Shown here piece by piece: positions 1-5,570 of a DNA stretch of 7,597 bases. The DNA is taken from NCBI GenBank assembly GCA_035574295.1, contig DATLYX010000102.1, positions 1 to 7,597 on the forward strand, written 5' to 3'. Source of the DNA: PNAI01 sp035574295 (GTDB lineage: Bacteria > Pseudomonadota > Alphaproteobacteria > Rhizobiales > Xanthobacteraceae). A program made the translations under genes and the position numbers. The notes below the pieces were generated by a model, which worked only from the letters and a program-made list of their open reading frames with translations, did not search any database and was not told the DNA's origin. Within the stretch, counting starts at the first letter, position 1, and every line of letters begins with the position of its first letter.

Positions 1-14
1 TGAGCGGTCTTCGC

Positions 15-30
15 CGCACCGTGTGGTGCG
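15..30. other. Perfect hairpin, 6-bp stem with GTGT loop
   Basis: CGCACC and GGTGCG pair perfectly around a four-base GTGT loop. No T-run follows on the plus strand, so it does not look like a standard intrinsic terminator. It may be the tail of an upstream transcript whose gene is off the left edge, but the sequence does not show this. Confidence 0.35.
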
Positions 31-113
31 CCCGCCACGCGAGTCAACGGGTGGCCGCGCGGCATATACAATTAACAAAAGGCTTGCGCGGAATCCGAAC
101 CGCACAACGCCCG

Positions 114-121
114 TTAACCAT
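114..121 (+). promoter_or_regulatory. Candidate CtrA half-site TTAACCAT
   Basis: The eight bases TTAACCAT match the half-site described for the alphaproteobacterial cell-cycle regulator CtrA; the full site is TTAA-N7-TTAAC. The second half (TTAA seven bases upstream) is absent. The site lies 181 bases upstream of the cheY start. The word is AT-rich in a GC-rich window, so a chance match is uncommon but possible. CtrA control of motility genes is known in Caulobacter and in several rhizobia; applying it here is inference. Confidence 0.4.
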
Positions 122-206
122 TCCCGCCGGACCGCCGCGACCGACAACCGCAGGCCGGTCGCACTTAACGGGATTTTCAGCCGCAGTTCATAGCGTCGCC
201 GCGCCG

Positions 207-227
207 CTGTGGGTGCCGGGCCCACGG
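207..227 (+). other. Hairpin in the cheY leader
   Basis: CTGTGGG (207-213) pairs with CCCACGG (221-227), giving seven pairs with one G-T wobble around a seven-base loop. It lies 75 bases upstream of the cheY start. If cheY is transcribed from a promoter to its left, the hairpin would be in its 5' untranslated region. No function can be assigned. Confidence 0.3.
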
Positions 228-285
228 GGCGCCGGGTGAGGTGCGGCAGGCGAGCGGCGCCAGGGTTGGCCGCGCCGGGCGGGGC

Positions 286-293
286 GAGGGGAG
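286..293 (+). promoter_or_regulatory. Ribosome binding site of cheY (GAGGGGAG)
   Basis: This purine-rich sequence lies eight bases before the ATG at 302 and decides the start. The open frame extends further upstream (to 209), but those codons are GC-biased and unrelated to CheY. The next internal ATG (320) is too close to the first conserved Asp pair and has no comparable ribosome binding site. Confidence 0.65.
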
Positions 294-301
294 TTGGAAC
301 G

Positions 302-685
302 ATGGCGGTCGATCTGTCCATGCCGATCCTCGTGGTGGACGACTACAACACGATGGTTCGCATCATCCACAACCTGCTGCGCCAGATCGGATTTCAGGAT
401 GTCGATGCCGCTCCGGACGGCTCCGCCGCGCTCGCCAAGTTGCGCAGCCGCAGGTACGGACTGGTCATCTCCGACTGGAACATGGAGCCGATGACCGGCT
501 ACGAGCTGCTCAAGCGGATGCGCGCCGACCCGACGTTGCACGCCACGCCCTTCATCATGGTCACCGCCGAGTCGCGGACCGAGAACGTGATCGCCGCCAA
601 GCAGGCGGGAGTGAACAATTATATCGTCAAGCCGTTCAACGCCGACACGCTGCGCAACAAGATCGAGGCGGTCTTCGCCCGCTGA
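302..685 (+). CDS. cheY: CheY-type single-domain response regulator
   Basis: This 127-residue receiver-only protein accepts phosphate from a histidine kinase (CheA in chemotaxis) and, in the classical case, binds the flagellar motor switch in the cytoplasm. Every functional position of E. coli CheY is present, shifted by one residue: the acidic pair D13/D14, phosphoacceptor D58 in the stretch DWNMEPMTG, T88, the switch aromatic Y107, and K110 in the KPF motif. No output domain follows, and the length is normal for CheY. The start at ATG 302 is set by GAGGGGAG eight bases upstream. The gene stands alone on the plus strand; no cheA, cheZ or motor gene is in the window, so its kinase and target are unknown. 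It converges with the HAD gene, with 29 bases between the stops and no clear terminator. The family is near certain; a role in chemotaxis rather than another kinase pathway is inference. Confidence 0.93.
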   Translation: MAVDLSMPILVVDDYNTMVRIIHNLLRQIGFQDVDAAPDGSAALAKLRSRRYGLVISDWNMEPMTGYELLKRMRADPTLHATPFIMVTAESRTENVIAAKQAGVNNYIVKPFNADTLRNKIEAVFAR

Positions 686-714
686 GATTCGCTTCGATCA
701 AGCCTGCGCCGTTT

Positions 715-1578
715 TCACCATTTGAGCCGCTGCATCACCGCCTTTGGCGCCGCGCCGGCGTCGGCGAAAATCTGCACGATCGCGGCCGGGTCCGGCGTAT
801 GGCGTCCGCCGAGCTCTTCGGCATGAATCCCGCCGGTCACGAACAGGCAGTCGATGCCGAAGGCGGCGGCGCCTTTGAGGTCCGTGCGCACCGAATCGCC
901 GATCGCGAGCATCCGCGACAACGGCGGGGGCGCGCGGCGCAGCGCGGCAATGCGGTCCATCGCCTGCGCATAGATCGGCCTGTGTGGCTTGCCGGCGTAG
1001 AGCACCTCGCCGCCCATTTCGGCGTAGAGATCGGCGAGCGCGCCGGCGCAATACACGAGCTTCTCCCCGCGCTCCACCACCACGTCCGGATTGGCGCAGA
1101 CCATGAACAGGTTGCGCGCCCGCATTGCTGCGAGCAGCCCGCGATAGTGCTCTGGCGTCTCGACCTCGTCGTTGCTGAGGCCGGTGCATACCGCATAGTC
1201 CGCCGCCTCGAGCGGAACGAACTGCACGGGAAGCCCCTCGAAGATCGGTAGATCGCGCTCCGGCCCGATGTGGAACAATCGCCGCTCCGGACGCGCCGCG
1301 ATCACCGCGCGGGTCACGTCTCCCGAGCTTATGATGTCGTCGTAGGCCTGCCGCGGCACCGCGAGCCGATCCAAAAGCCGCCTCACCACCTGGCCGGGTC
1401 GCGGGGCGTTGGTGATCAGCATCACCGTGCCGCCTGCGGCGCGAAAGCGCGAGAGCGCCTCGCAGGCTTCCGGGAAAGCGGCGACGCCGTTGTGCACAAC
1501 GCCCCACACGTCGCACAGCACCGCGTCATAGGCGGGCGCAAGCGCGGAGAAATGGTCGAGGAAGGCGGGTGCGGTCAT
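715..1578 (-). CDS. HAD-superfamily class IIA hydrolase, TIGR01459 type
   Basis: This 287-residue cytosolic protein is a predicted phosphatase of the Asp-nucleophile HAD superfamily, class IIA (NagD-like, C2 cap between motifs II and III). Motif I is DVWGVVHNG with nucleophile D23. Motif II is T56-N57 in LITNAPRP. Motif III is K197 in YAGKPH. Motif IV is GDS with D228 and D233. At the position where ordinary HAD phosphatases carry the second Asp (DxD) there is W25, a trait I recall as typical of this alphaproteobacterial subfamily. The substrate is unknown; NagD-like names for such proteins rest on similarity only. ATG 1578 is the first start after an in-frame stop, yet there is no Shine-Dalgarno sequence before it. 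It lies 33 nt downstream of the EAL gene in the same frame and is probably co-transcribed and perhaps translationally coupled to it. The family is secure; catalytic activity is not. Confidence 0.9.
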   Translation of the reverse strand: MTAPAFLDHFSALAPAYDAVLCDVWGVVHNGVAAFPEACEALSRFRAAGGTVMLITNAPRPGQVVRRLLDRLAVPRQAYDDIISSGDVTRAVIAARPERRLFHIGPERDLPIFEGLPVQFVPLEAADYAVCTGLSNDEVETPEHYRGLLAAMRARNLFMVCANPDVVVERGEKLVYCAGALADLYAEMGGEVLYAGKPHRPIYAQAMDRIAALRRAPPPLSRMLAIGDSVRTDLKGAAAFGIDCLFVTGGIHAEELGGRHTPDPAAIVQIFADAGAAPKAVMQRLKW

Positions 1579-1611
1579 CGGCGGAGCGGGGAAGAACGGA
1601 CGGCGGCCCGA

Positions 1612-3147
1612 TCAGGCGCGACCGCCGCCGGGAGCCGGACGCGGCAGCATACCGGCCCGGCGGATGTCCTCAACCGCGTTGGCGAGCTGCGAAGGTGTCG
1701 TCGCCTCGCTGCGCGGCGCAGCGGGGGCGGCGCGCGCTCGTGCGTCCTCGGCGGCCGCTGTCTGCAGCACGTCCGCCCGCACCGGCCGCGGCGGGGAGAA
1801 CAGAAATCCCTGGCCGAACCGGACCTCGAGATCGAGCAGCTCCGCCACCGTCGCCTCGCTTTCTATCTGTTCTGCGATCAGGCCGATGCCGAAGCGCGCC
1901 ATCAGGTCCGCCAGGTCCGCCGGATGAATGTCGGTCTCGCGCGGCGCCTCGTCGGCCAAAAGCAATCTGGCCGGCACCTTGATAAGCCGGATGGACCGGT
2001 TGACAAGCTCGCGCGGCTCCATTCTGAGGTCGGTGACGTGGTCCATGGAGAACCGCACGCCGCGCTTGCCGAGCGCCGCCAGCGTGGCCTGCGCCAGCGG
2101 CCCGCTCGCGCGCCAGAAGTTTTGCGGCAGCTCCAGAAGCAGCGCGGCCGCAAGCTCCTGGTTGGCGTCGAAAAATTTTAGCAACTGTTGCGAGGACTCC
2201 GGATCGGCCAGCGTCTTGGCCGCGACATTGCATAGGAGCCCGATGTCGCGGTTCTTGCTGAGCAGCCGGCGCACGATCTGCGCCCCGCGCGTGAGCACCA
2301 GATGGTCGATGCGCGGCAAGAGGCCGCCTTGCTCCGCGGCGGCGAGAAAATCGCCGGGCAAGAGCAGCGTTCCGTCGTCTTTGCGCAGCCGGGTGAAGGT
2401 CTCGTAGTAGCGCAACCGCCGTTGCGGCAGCGACACGATCGGCTGCAGATAGAGGTCGGCGCGATTGTCGTCGAGCATCTCGCGCACTGCGGCGATCATC
2501 TCCTCCTGGCTTACGGTCTGAACGGCGACAGCCGGCGCGGGCGCGGTGCTGGGCTGTGCCCCGTGCTCTGCCGCGGGATTTTCCGCCCTGGGGGCAGCGG
2601 CGTTGCCGGGCTTGCTTTCGGCCGCGGCCTGCGGCGGCTGGCTTGCCGCGGCTGCGGCGCGCGCCTGGTGCTCGGCAATGGCGCTCGCGTGCGCGGCCAC
2701 GGTTTCCGCGAGCTGATGCACCAAGAGGCCGAGCTCGTCGATGTCCGCGGTAATTGTCGGAATCGCCGCCCGCGCCTGTTCGATTGCGGGATCGGTCTTC
2801 TGCTCGGCGGCGGTCACCCGCCGTTTCAGTTCGGCAATCTGACGCCCAAGATCGCCCACCTGCCTGGCGAGGTCGGCCAGGCCGCCCGCGAGGTTGGCGA
2901 TCTGTTCGCTGACCATTGCGCGACTGCGCGCTTGCCGGGCCATGGCATCATAAAGTGCCAGCGCCGTGAGCGCCGCAAGCGCGACGACGGCCGCTTGCGG
3001 CCCGCTCACCCCCAGACCGAGGAACAGCACGGCCCCGATCGAGACCGCGATCAGCACCATGCAGCAGGCGACGTAGACGGCGCTCAGTCGCACCATGGGC
3101 CGGTAGCCCCCGTGCTCGGCGGAGTGATTCGCCGAATCGTCCTCCAC
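1612..3147 (-). CDS. TipF-like inner-membrane protein with coiled coil and degenerate EAL domain
   Basis: The 511-residue protein has two predicted membrane segments (about 21-46 and 49-67), a heptad-rich coiled-coil stretch (about 78-160), an Ala/Pro-rich linker (161-210), an EAL domain (about 215-457) and an Ala/Arg/Pro tail. This is the architecture of Caulobacter TipF, a c-di-GMP receptor for flagellar assembly. Compared from memory with the RocR phosphodiesterase, residue spacing matches exactly: E249, N307, E339, D369, K390, E426, E429 and Q446 are kept. However, the DD pair is D369-H370, the Lys-x-Asp motif is K390-V-P392, and the loop-6 Glu is Q342. Loss of metal-site residues argues against hydrolysis of c-di-GMP, though binding may persist. 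The start is uncertain: GTG 3147 has only a weak GGA before it, and ATG 3096 (residue 18, just before the first membrane segment) is the alternative. It heads a probable unit with the HAD gene. The EAL family is certain; orthology to TipF is likely but unproven. Confidence 0.88.
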   Translation of the reverse strand: MEDDSANHSAEHGGYRPMVRLSAVYVACCMVLIAVSIGAVLFLGLGVSGPQAAVVALAALTALALYDAMARQARSRAMVSEQIANLAGGLADLARQVGDLGRQIAELKRRVTAAEQKTDPAIEQARAAIPTITADIDELGLLVHQLAETVAAHASAIAEHQARAAAAASQPPQAAAESKPGNAAAPRAENPAAEHGAQPSTAPAPAVAVQTVSQEEMIAAVREMLDDNRADLYLQPIVSLPQRRLRYYETFTRLRKDDGTLLLPGDFLAAAEQGGLLPRIDHLVLTRGAQIVRRLLSKNRDIGLLCNVAAKTLADPESSQQLLKFFDANQELAAALLLELPQNFWRASGPLAQATLAALGKRGVRFSMDHVTDLRMEPRELVNRSIRLIKVPARLLLADEAPRETDIHPADLADLMARFGIGLIAEQIESEATVAELLDLEVRFGQGFLFSPPRPVRADVLQTAAAEDARARAAPAAPRSEATTPSQLANAVEDIRRAGMLPRPAPGGGRA

Positions 3148-3162
3148 GTTCCATCACGGCGG

Positions 3163-3178
3163 GCGCTTGCGCAAGCGC
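3163..3178. repeat. Perfect 16-bp palindrome GCGCTTGCGCAAGCGC
   Basis: The sequence reads identically on both strands. It lies 15 bases upstream of the GTG start of the EAL gene, inside a wider inverted repeat, CGGCGGGC (3157-3164) and GCCCGCCG (3182-3189). It could act as an operator for a dimeric regulator, or fold as a hairpin in the 5' leader of the EAL transcript. Neither can be decided from sequence. Confidence 0.5.
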
Positions 3179-3199
3179 GCGGCCCGCCGCGTCCCCAAG

Positions 3200-3222
3200 C
3201 GGGCAAAAATGCCGGATGCCCG
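3200..3222. repeat. Inverted repeat CGGGCA-N11-TGCCCG
   Basis: A perfect 6-bp dyad with an A-run in its spacer. A near-copy (CGGGCA-N10-TGCCCG) lies 90 bases to the right at 3290-3311. Both are between the divergent EAL and glycosyltransferase genes. They could be paired operator sites, or hairpins in the two leader transcripts. Confidence 0.4.
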
Positions 3223-3239
3223 GCCGAACCCGGTGCCGC

Positions 3240-3270
3240 CTTGACCGCGCCCGGCGCCCGGCCTCATACC
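3240..3270 (+). promoter_or_regulatory. Weak candidate promoter for the glycosyltransferase gene
   Basis: CTTGAC at 3240-3245 matches the -35 element commonly described for rhizobial housekeeping promoters. The only -10-like sequence at a reasonable distance is CATACC (3265-3270), a poor match with a spacing of 19. If transcription starts near 3277, the TTG at 3272 cannot be the translation start, and the leader would be about 50 bases. Confidence 0.25.
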
Positions 3271-3288
3271 GTTGAGCCGGTACGGTTT

Positions 3289-3312
3289 GCGGGCATTTTA
3301 TTTGCTGCCCGC
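3289..3312 (+). repeat. Inverted repeat GCGGGCA-N10-TGCCCGC before the glycosyltransferase start
   Basis: A perfect 7-bp dyad with an AT-rich spacer, ending 13 bases before the GTG at 3326. As RNA it would form a stem-loop just upstream of the initiation region. Its core repeats the dyad at 3200-3222. No T-run follows, so it is not a terminator. Confidence 0.4.
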
Positions 3313-3325
3313 GCAAGCAGGCTTC

Positions 3326-4876
3326 GTGAGCGCGCTACTCGACATCATCGAGCGACGGCCGGGCGCCGCCCTCGCGGCGCTGCTCATGCTGCACACGGTG
3401 CTCTGGACTGCGCTCCCGGCGACGCTCTACATCAATTTGCCGCTCGATCTGATCGAGGCGCGCGTTTACGGTCGCGAGTGGCAACTCGGTTACGACAAGC
3501 TTCCGCCGCTGCCCTGGTGGATGGTCGAGATCACCTACCGGATCTTCGGCCGCGACCTGTTTTTGTATCTGTTGTCGCAAGCGGTGATCTTGATCACCTT
3601 CGTCTTGATTTGGCTCACAGCGCGGCCGCTGGTCGGCCCGCTCGGTGCCCTGGTGGCAGTGCTCATCGTCGACGGGCTGCACTACTTCCACTACACGGCG
3701 CAGAAATTCAATCACGATGTGATCCAATTGCCGTTCTGGACGCTGGCGGGGTTCTCGTTTCACGCGGCGCTGCGCCGCGGCCGGCTCCTCCATTGGGCGG
3801 TTCTCGGCCTCACCATGGGGTCGGCGCTGTGGGCGAAGTATTTTGTGGTCGTGCTGGCGATTCCGCTGGCACTGTTCATGCTGTTGAATCCAGGCTCGCG
3901 CCGGCATTTTGCCACCCCCGGCCCTTACCTTGCGCTTGCCGTGGCGCTGGTGGTGGCCGCGCCGCACCTGGTTTGGCTCGTTCAGAACGACTTTTTGCCG
4001 ATCAAATACGCCGAGGCCCGCGCCGCGCCGCCGCGGCATCTGTTCGATCATGTGCTGCATCCGTTGGCGTTCGTGGCGGGCCAGTTGTATTTCCTGCTGC
4101 CCGCGCTCGCCATTGCGGCGCCGTTGTTCCGCGATATGCGGCGTCCTCCGCCGGCCGCGGTCGACAAGGAGGATTGGCGCATTGTCACGCTGCTGGCGTT
4201 CGGACCGGCGGCGACCGTGTTCGCACTGTCGCTTTTGACCGGCCGCGGCACGATCACCATGTGGGGCTATCCCCTGTGGCAGTTTCTCGGCCTGTGGATC
4301 GTTCTGCTCGTGCAAAGGATCCCGCGTCAACGGCTGGCTGCGGTCGTGACCGTCTGGGCCGTCGTTTTCTTTGCCTTCGTGCTGGCATTCATCGTGAACT
4401 ACCGCGTGCTGCCGGACTACGACAAACGGCTGCGCGCGGTGCTTTTCCCCGGACAACAGCTTGCCAATGAAATTTCGACGCGGTTTCGGCTGCTTACCGG
4501 CCGGCCGCTCGCCTATGTGGTCGGCAATATGTGGCTGGGCGGAAACATCGCCCATTACGCGCCCGAGCATCCGCGCGTGCTGATCGACGGCAGACCGGCG
4601 CGCGCGCCGTGGATCGATCTCGGCGACCTGCGTGCGCGCGGCGCCGCCGTGGTCTGGACCGACGGCGATCTGCGTACCCTGCCGCTCGCGTTCCGCGCCG
4701 TTACCGCCGACGCGGAAGTGCAGGAGCCGTTCACGCTGTCTTACTATCGCGGCGGCAGTCAGGTGACGTTCGGCTGGGCGGTGTTGCGGCCGCGGCCGGT
4801 GTTTGCCGCTGCCGAATGCGGGATGGTCACGCCCGTTTTGCGATCTGTCGATCGGCGACAATTGTCCCGTCAATGA
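3326..4876 (+). CDS. ArnT/PMT-type (GT39, PMT_2) membrane glycosyltransferase
   Basis: The 516-residue inner-membrane protein has about ten hydrophobic segments (roughly 14-36, 78-98, 103-120, 133-146, 155-186, 200-219, 245-266, 285-304, 312-329, 337-357) followed by a polar C-terminal domain (about 358-516), expected to be periplasmic. Such enzymes transfer a sugar from a polyprenyl-phosphate donor to lipid A, protein or a glycan at the outer face of the membrane. The first loop carries D41 and E44 in the stretch LPLDLIEA, where the family has its catalytic acidic residue, followed by GYDKLPPLPWW; a second conserved-looking stretch is KFNHD (127-131). The acceptor is unknown. GTG 3326 is preferred: AGCAGG lies just before it and the first membrane segment follows closely. 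The frame is open to a TTG at 3272, but that codon has no ribosome binding site. The last 17 codons overlap the ATPase gene on the other strand. The family is secure, the substrate is not. Confidence 0.85.
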   Translation: MSALLDIIERRPGAALAALLMLHTVLWTALPATLYINLPLDLIEARVYGREWQLGYDKLPPLPWWMVEITYRIFGRDLFLYLLSQAVILITFVLIWLTARPLVGPLGALVAVLIVDGLHYFHYTAQKFNHDVIQLPFWTLAGFSFHAALRRGRLLHWAVLGLTMGSALWAKYFVVVLAIPLALFMLLNPGSRRHFATPGPYLALAVALVVAAPHLVWLVQNDFLPIKYAEARAAPPRHLFDHVLHPLAFVAGQLYFLLPALAIAAPLFRDMRRPPPAAVDKEDWRIVTLLAFGPAATVFALSLLTGRGTITMWGYPLWQFLGLWIVLLVQRIPRQRLAAVVTVWAVVFFAFVLAFIVNYRVLPDYDKRLRAVLFPGQQLANEISTRFRLLTGRPLAYVVGNMWLGGNIAHYAPEHPRVLIDGRPARAPWIDLGDLRARGAAVVWTDGDLRTLPLAFRAVTADAEVQEPFTLSYYRGGSQVTFGWAVLRPRPVFAAAECGMVTPVLRSVDRRQLSRQ

Positions 4877-5570
4877 GTTCGATGCGGCGGTCCGTACGTT
4901 CCGCAAAACCAAGATGATGGGTGACCGCGACGACGGTTTTGCCTTGATCTTCGACGATGTGGCGCAAAAGGTCGAACACCTGCTCGCTGGATTTGGAGTC
5001 GAGCGATCCGGTGGGCTCGTCGGCCAGGATCACGGCCGGCTCGTTGGCGAGCGCCCGCGCCACGGCCACGCGCTGCCGCTGACCGCCGGACAACTGATCC
5101 GGCCGCTTGTCGAGGTGGTCGGCAAGCCCGAGCGAGGAAAGCAGCACCTTCGCACGCTCCCGCATGTCCTCTTCGGGGCGGCCGCCGAGCGCCCGCATGG
5201 GCAGCATGACATTGTCGACGATCGAGAATTCCGGCAGCAGGAAGTGGAACTGGAACACGAATCCGAGCGTGGACAGCCGCACATGCGCGCGCTCGTCTTC
5301 CGTCATCGCGTGCGTGGCCCGGCCCCGGATCAGCACCTCGCCGGACGTCGGCAGATCCAAAAGGCCGAGCAGATACAGAAGCGACGATTTGCCGGAGCCC
5401 GACGGTCCGGTGATGGCGATGAACTCGTTGCCACCGATGCGCAAACTGATGTTGCGCACGAGCGTGGTGGGAACGATGCCCGGCAGGATGCGGGTCACGT
5501 TGCGCGCCTCGATCAACGGCGCCTCCGCGGCCGTCGCGATCCGCTCCTGCGGTTGCGCGTTTGCGATCAT
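4827..5570 (-). CDS. ABC exporter ATPase, LolD/MacB type
   Basis: The 247-residue cytoplasmic ATPase powers the neighbouring permease. In order it shows Walker A GPSGSGKS (55-62), the Q-loop with Q107, the signature LSGGQRQRVA (160-169), Walker B ILADEP with D184 and E185 (181-186), the D-loop GSLD (188-191) and the switch histidine H218. The motifs and length fit the LolD/MacB/YbbA group of ATPases that work with FtsX-type permeases. ATG 5570 overlaps the permease stop in an ATGA, and GGGGCG lies just upstream, so this is the start. A longer reading up to 5684 would lie wholly inside permease codons and adds no family sequence. It is the last gene of the three-gene operon and ends tail to tail with the glycosyltransferase gene, overlapping it by 50 bp. 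The ATPase is intact; what is exported is unknown. Confidence 0.93.
   Translation of the reverse strand: MIANAQPQERIATAAEAPLIEARNVTRILPGIVPTTLVRNISLRIGGNEFIAITGPSGSGKSSLLYLLGLLDLPTSGEVLIRGRATHAMTEDERAHVRLSTLGFVFQFHFLLPEFSIVDNVMLPMRALGGRPEEDMRERAKVLLSSLGLADHLDKRPDQLSGGQRQRVAVARALANEPAVILADEPTGSLDSKSSEQVFDLLRHIVEDQGKTVVAVTHHLGFAERTDRRIELIDGTIVADRQIAKRA

Larger units (their letters stand above)
1..301. other. Non-coding leader region upstream of cheY
   Basis: I see no convincing gene in these 301 bases. A short plus-strand frame at 21-239 is open, but its product is an Arg/Pro/Ala-rich string with no domain-like pattern and no ribosome binding site. The region is less GC-rich than its surroundings around 62-81. 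It contains three TTAAC words (72-76, 114-118, 165-169), a perfect 6-bp hairpin at 15-30, a second hairpin at 207-227, and a G-rich run at 263-291 that leads into the cheY ribosome binding site. The most economical reading is an intergenic promoter and 5' leader for cheY. The first bases could include the end of a neighbouring gene that lies outside the window. Confidence 0.6.

Noticed and set aside
686..714. Possible bidirectional terminator between cheY and the HAD gene
   Set aside because: The only dyad is GCTT/AAGC at 691-703 with a four-pair stem, and no T-run follows directly on either strand, so it is too weak to call.
241..1251. 336-codon plus-strand open frame across cheY and the HAD gene
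   Set aside because: It is out of frame with cheY and antisense to the HAD gene; both of those encode recognisable catalytic motifs.
2948..3316. Minus-strand frame using ATG 3154 as an alternative start near the EAL gene
   Set aside because: It is out of frame with the EAL domain and gives an Arg-rich product without membrane segments.
3272..3325. TTG at 3272 as the glycosyltransferase start
   Set aside because: It has no ribosome binding site, would lie at or before the likely transcription start, and adds 18 residues that cross an inverted repeat and do not resemble the protein's N-terminus. GTG 3326 fits better.
2302..4470. Very long plus-strand open frame (722 codons) running across the EAL gene, the intergenic region and the glycosyltransferase gene
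   Set aside because: It is antisense to the EAL gene and out of frame with the glycosyltransferase. Its product is rich in Arg, Gly, His and Ala with no domain pattern, as expected for a shadow frame in GC-rich DNA.
3335..4912. 525-codon minus-strand open frame opposite the glycosyltransferase gene
   Set aside because: The product is Arg/Gln/His-rich and low in hydrophobic residues, a typical antisense shadow of a membrane protein gene. The sense frame has clear membrane segments and family motifs.
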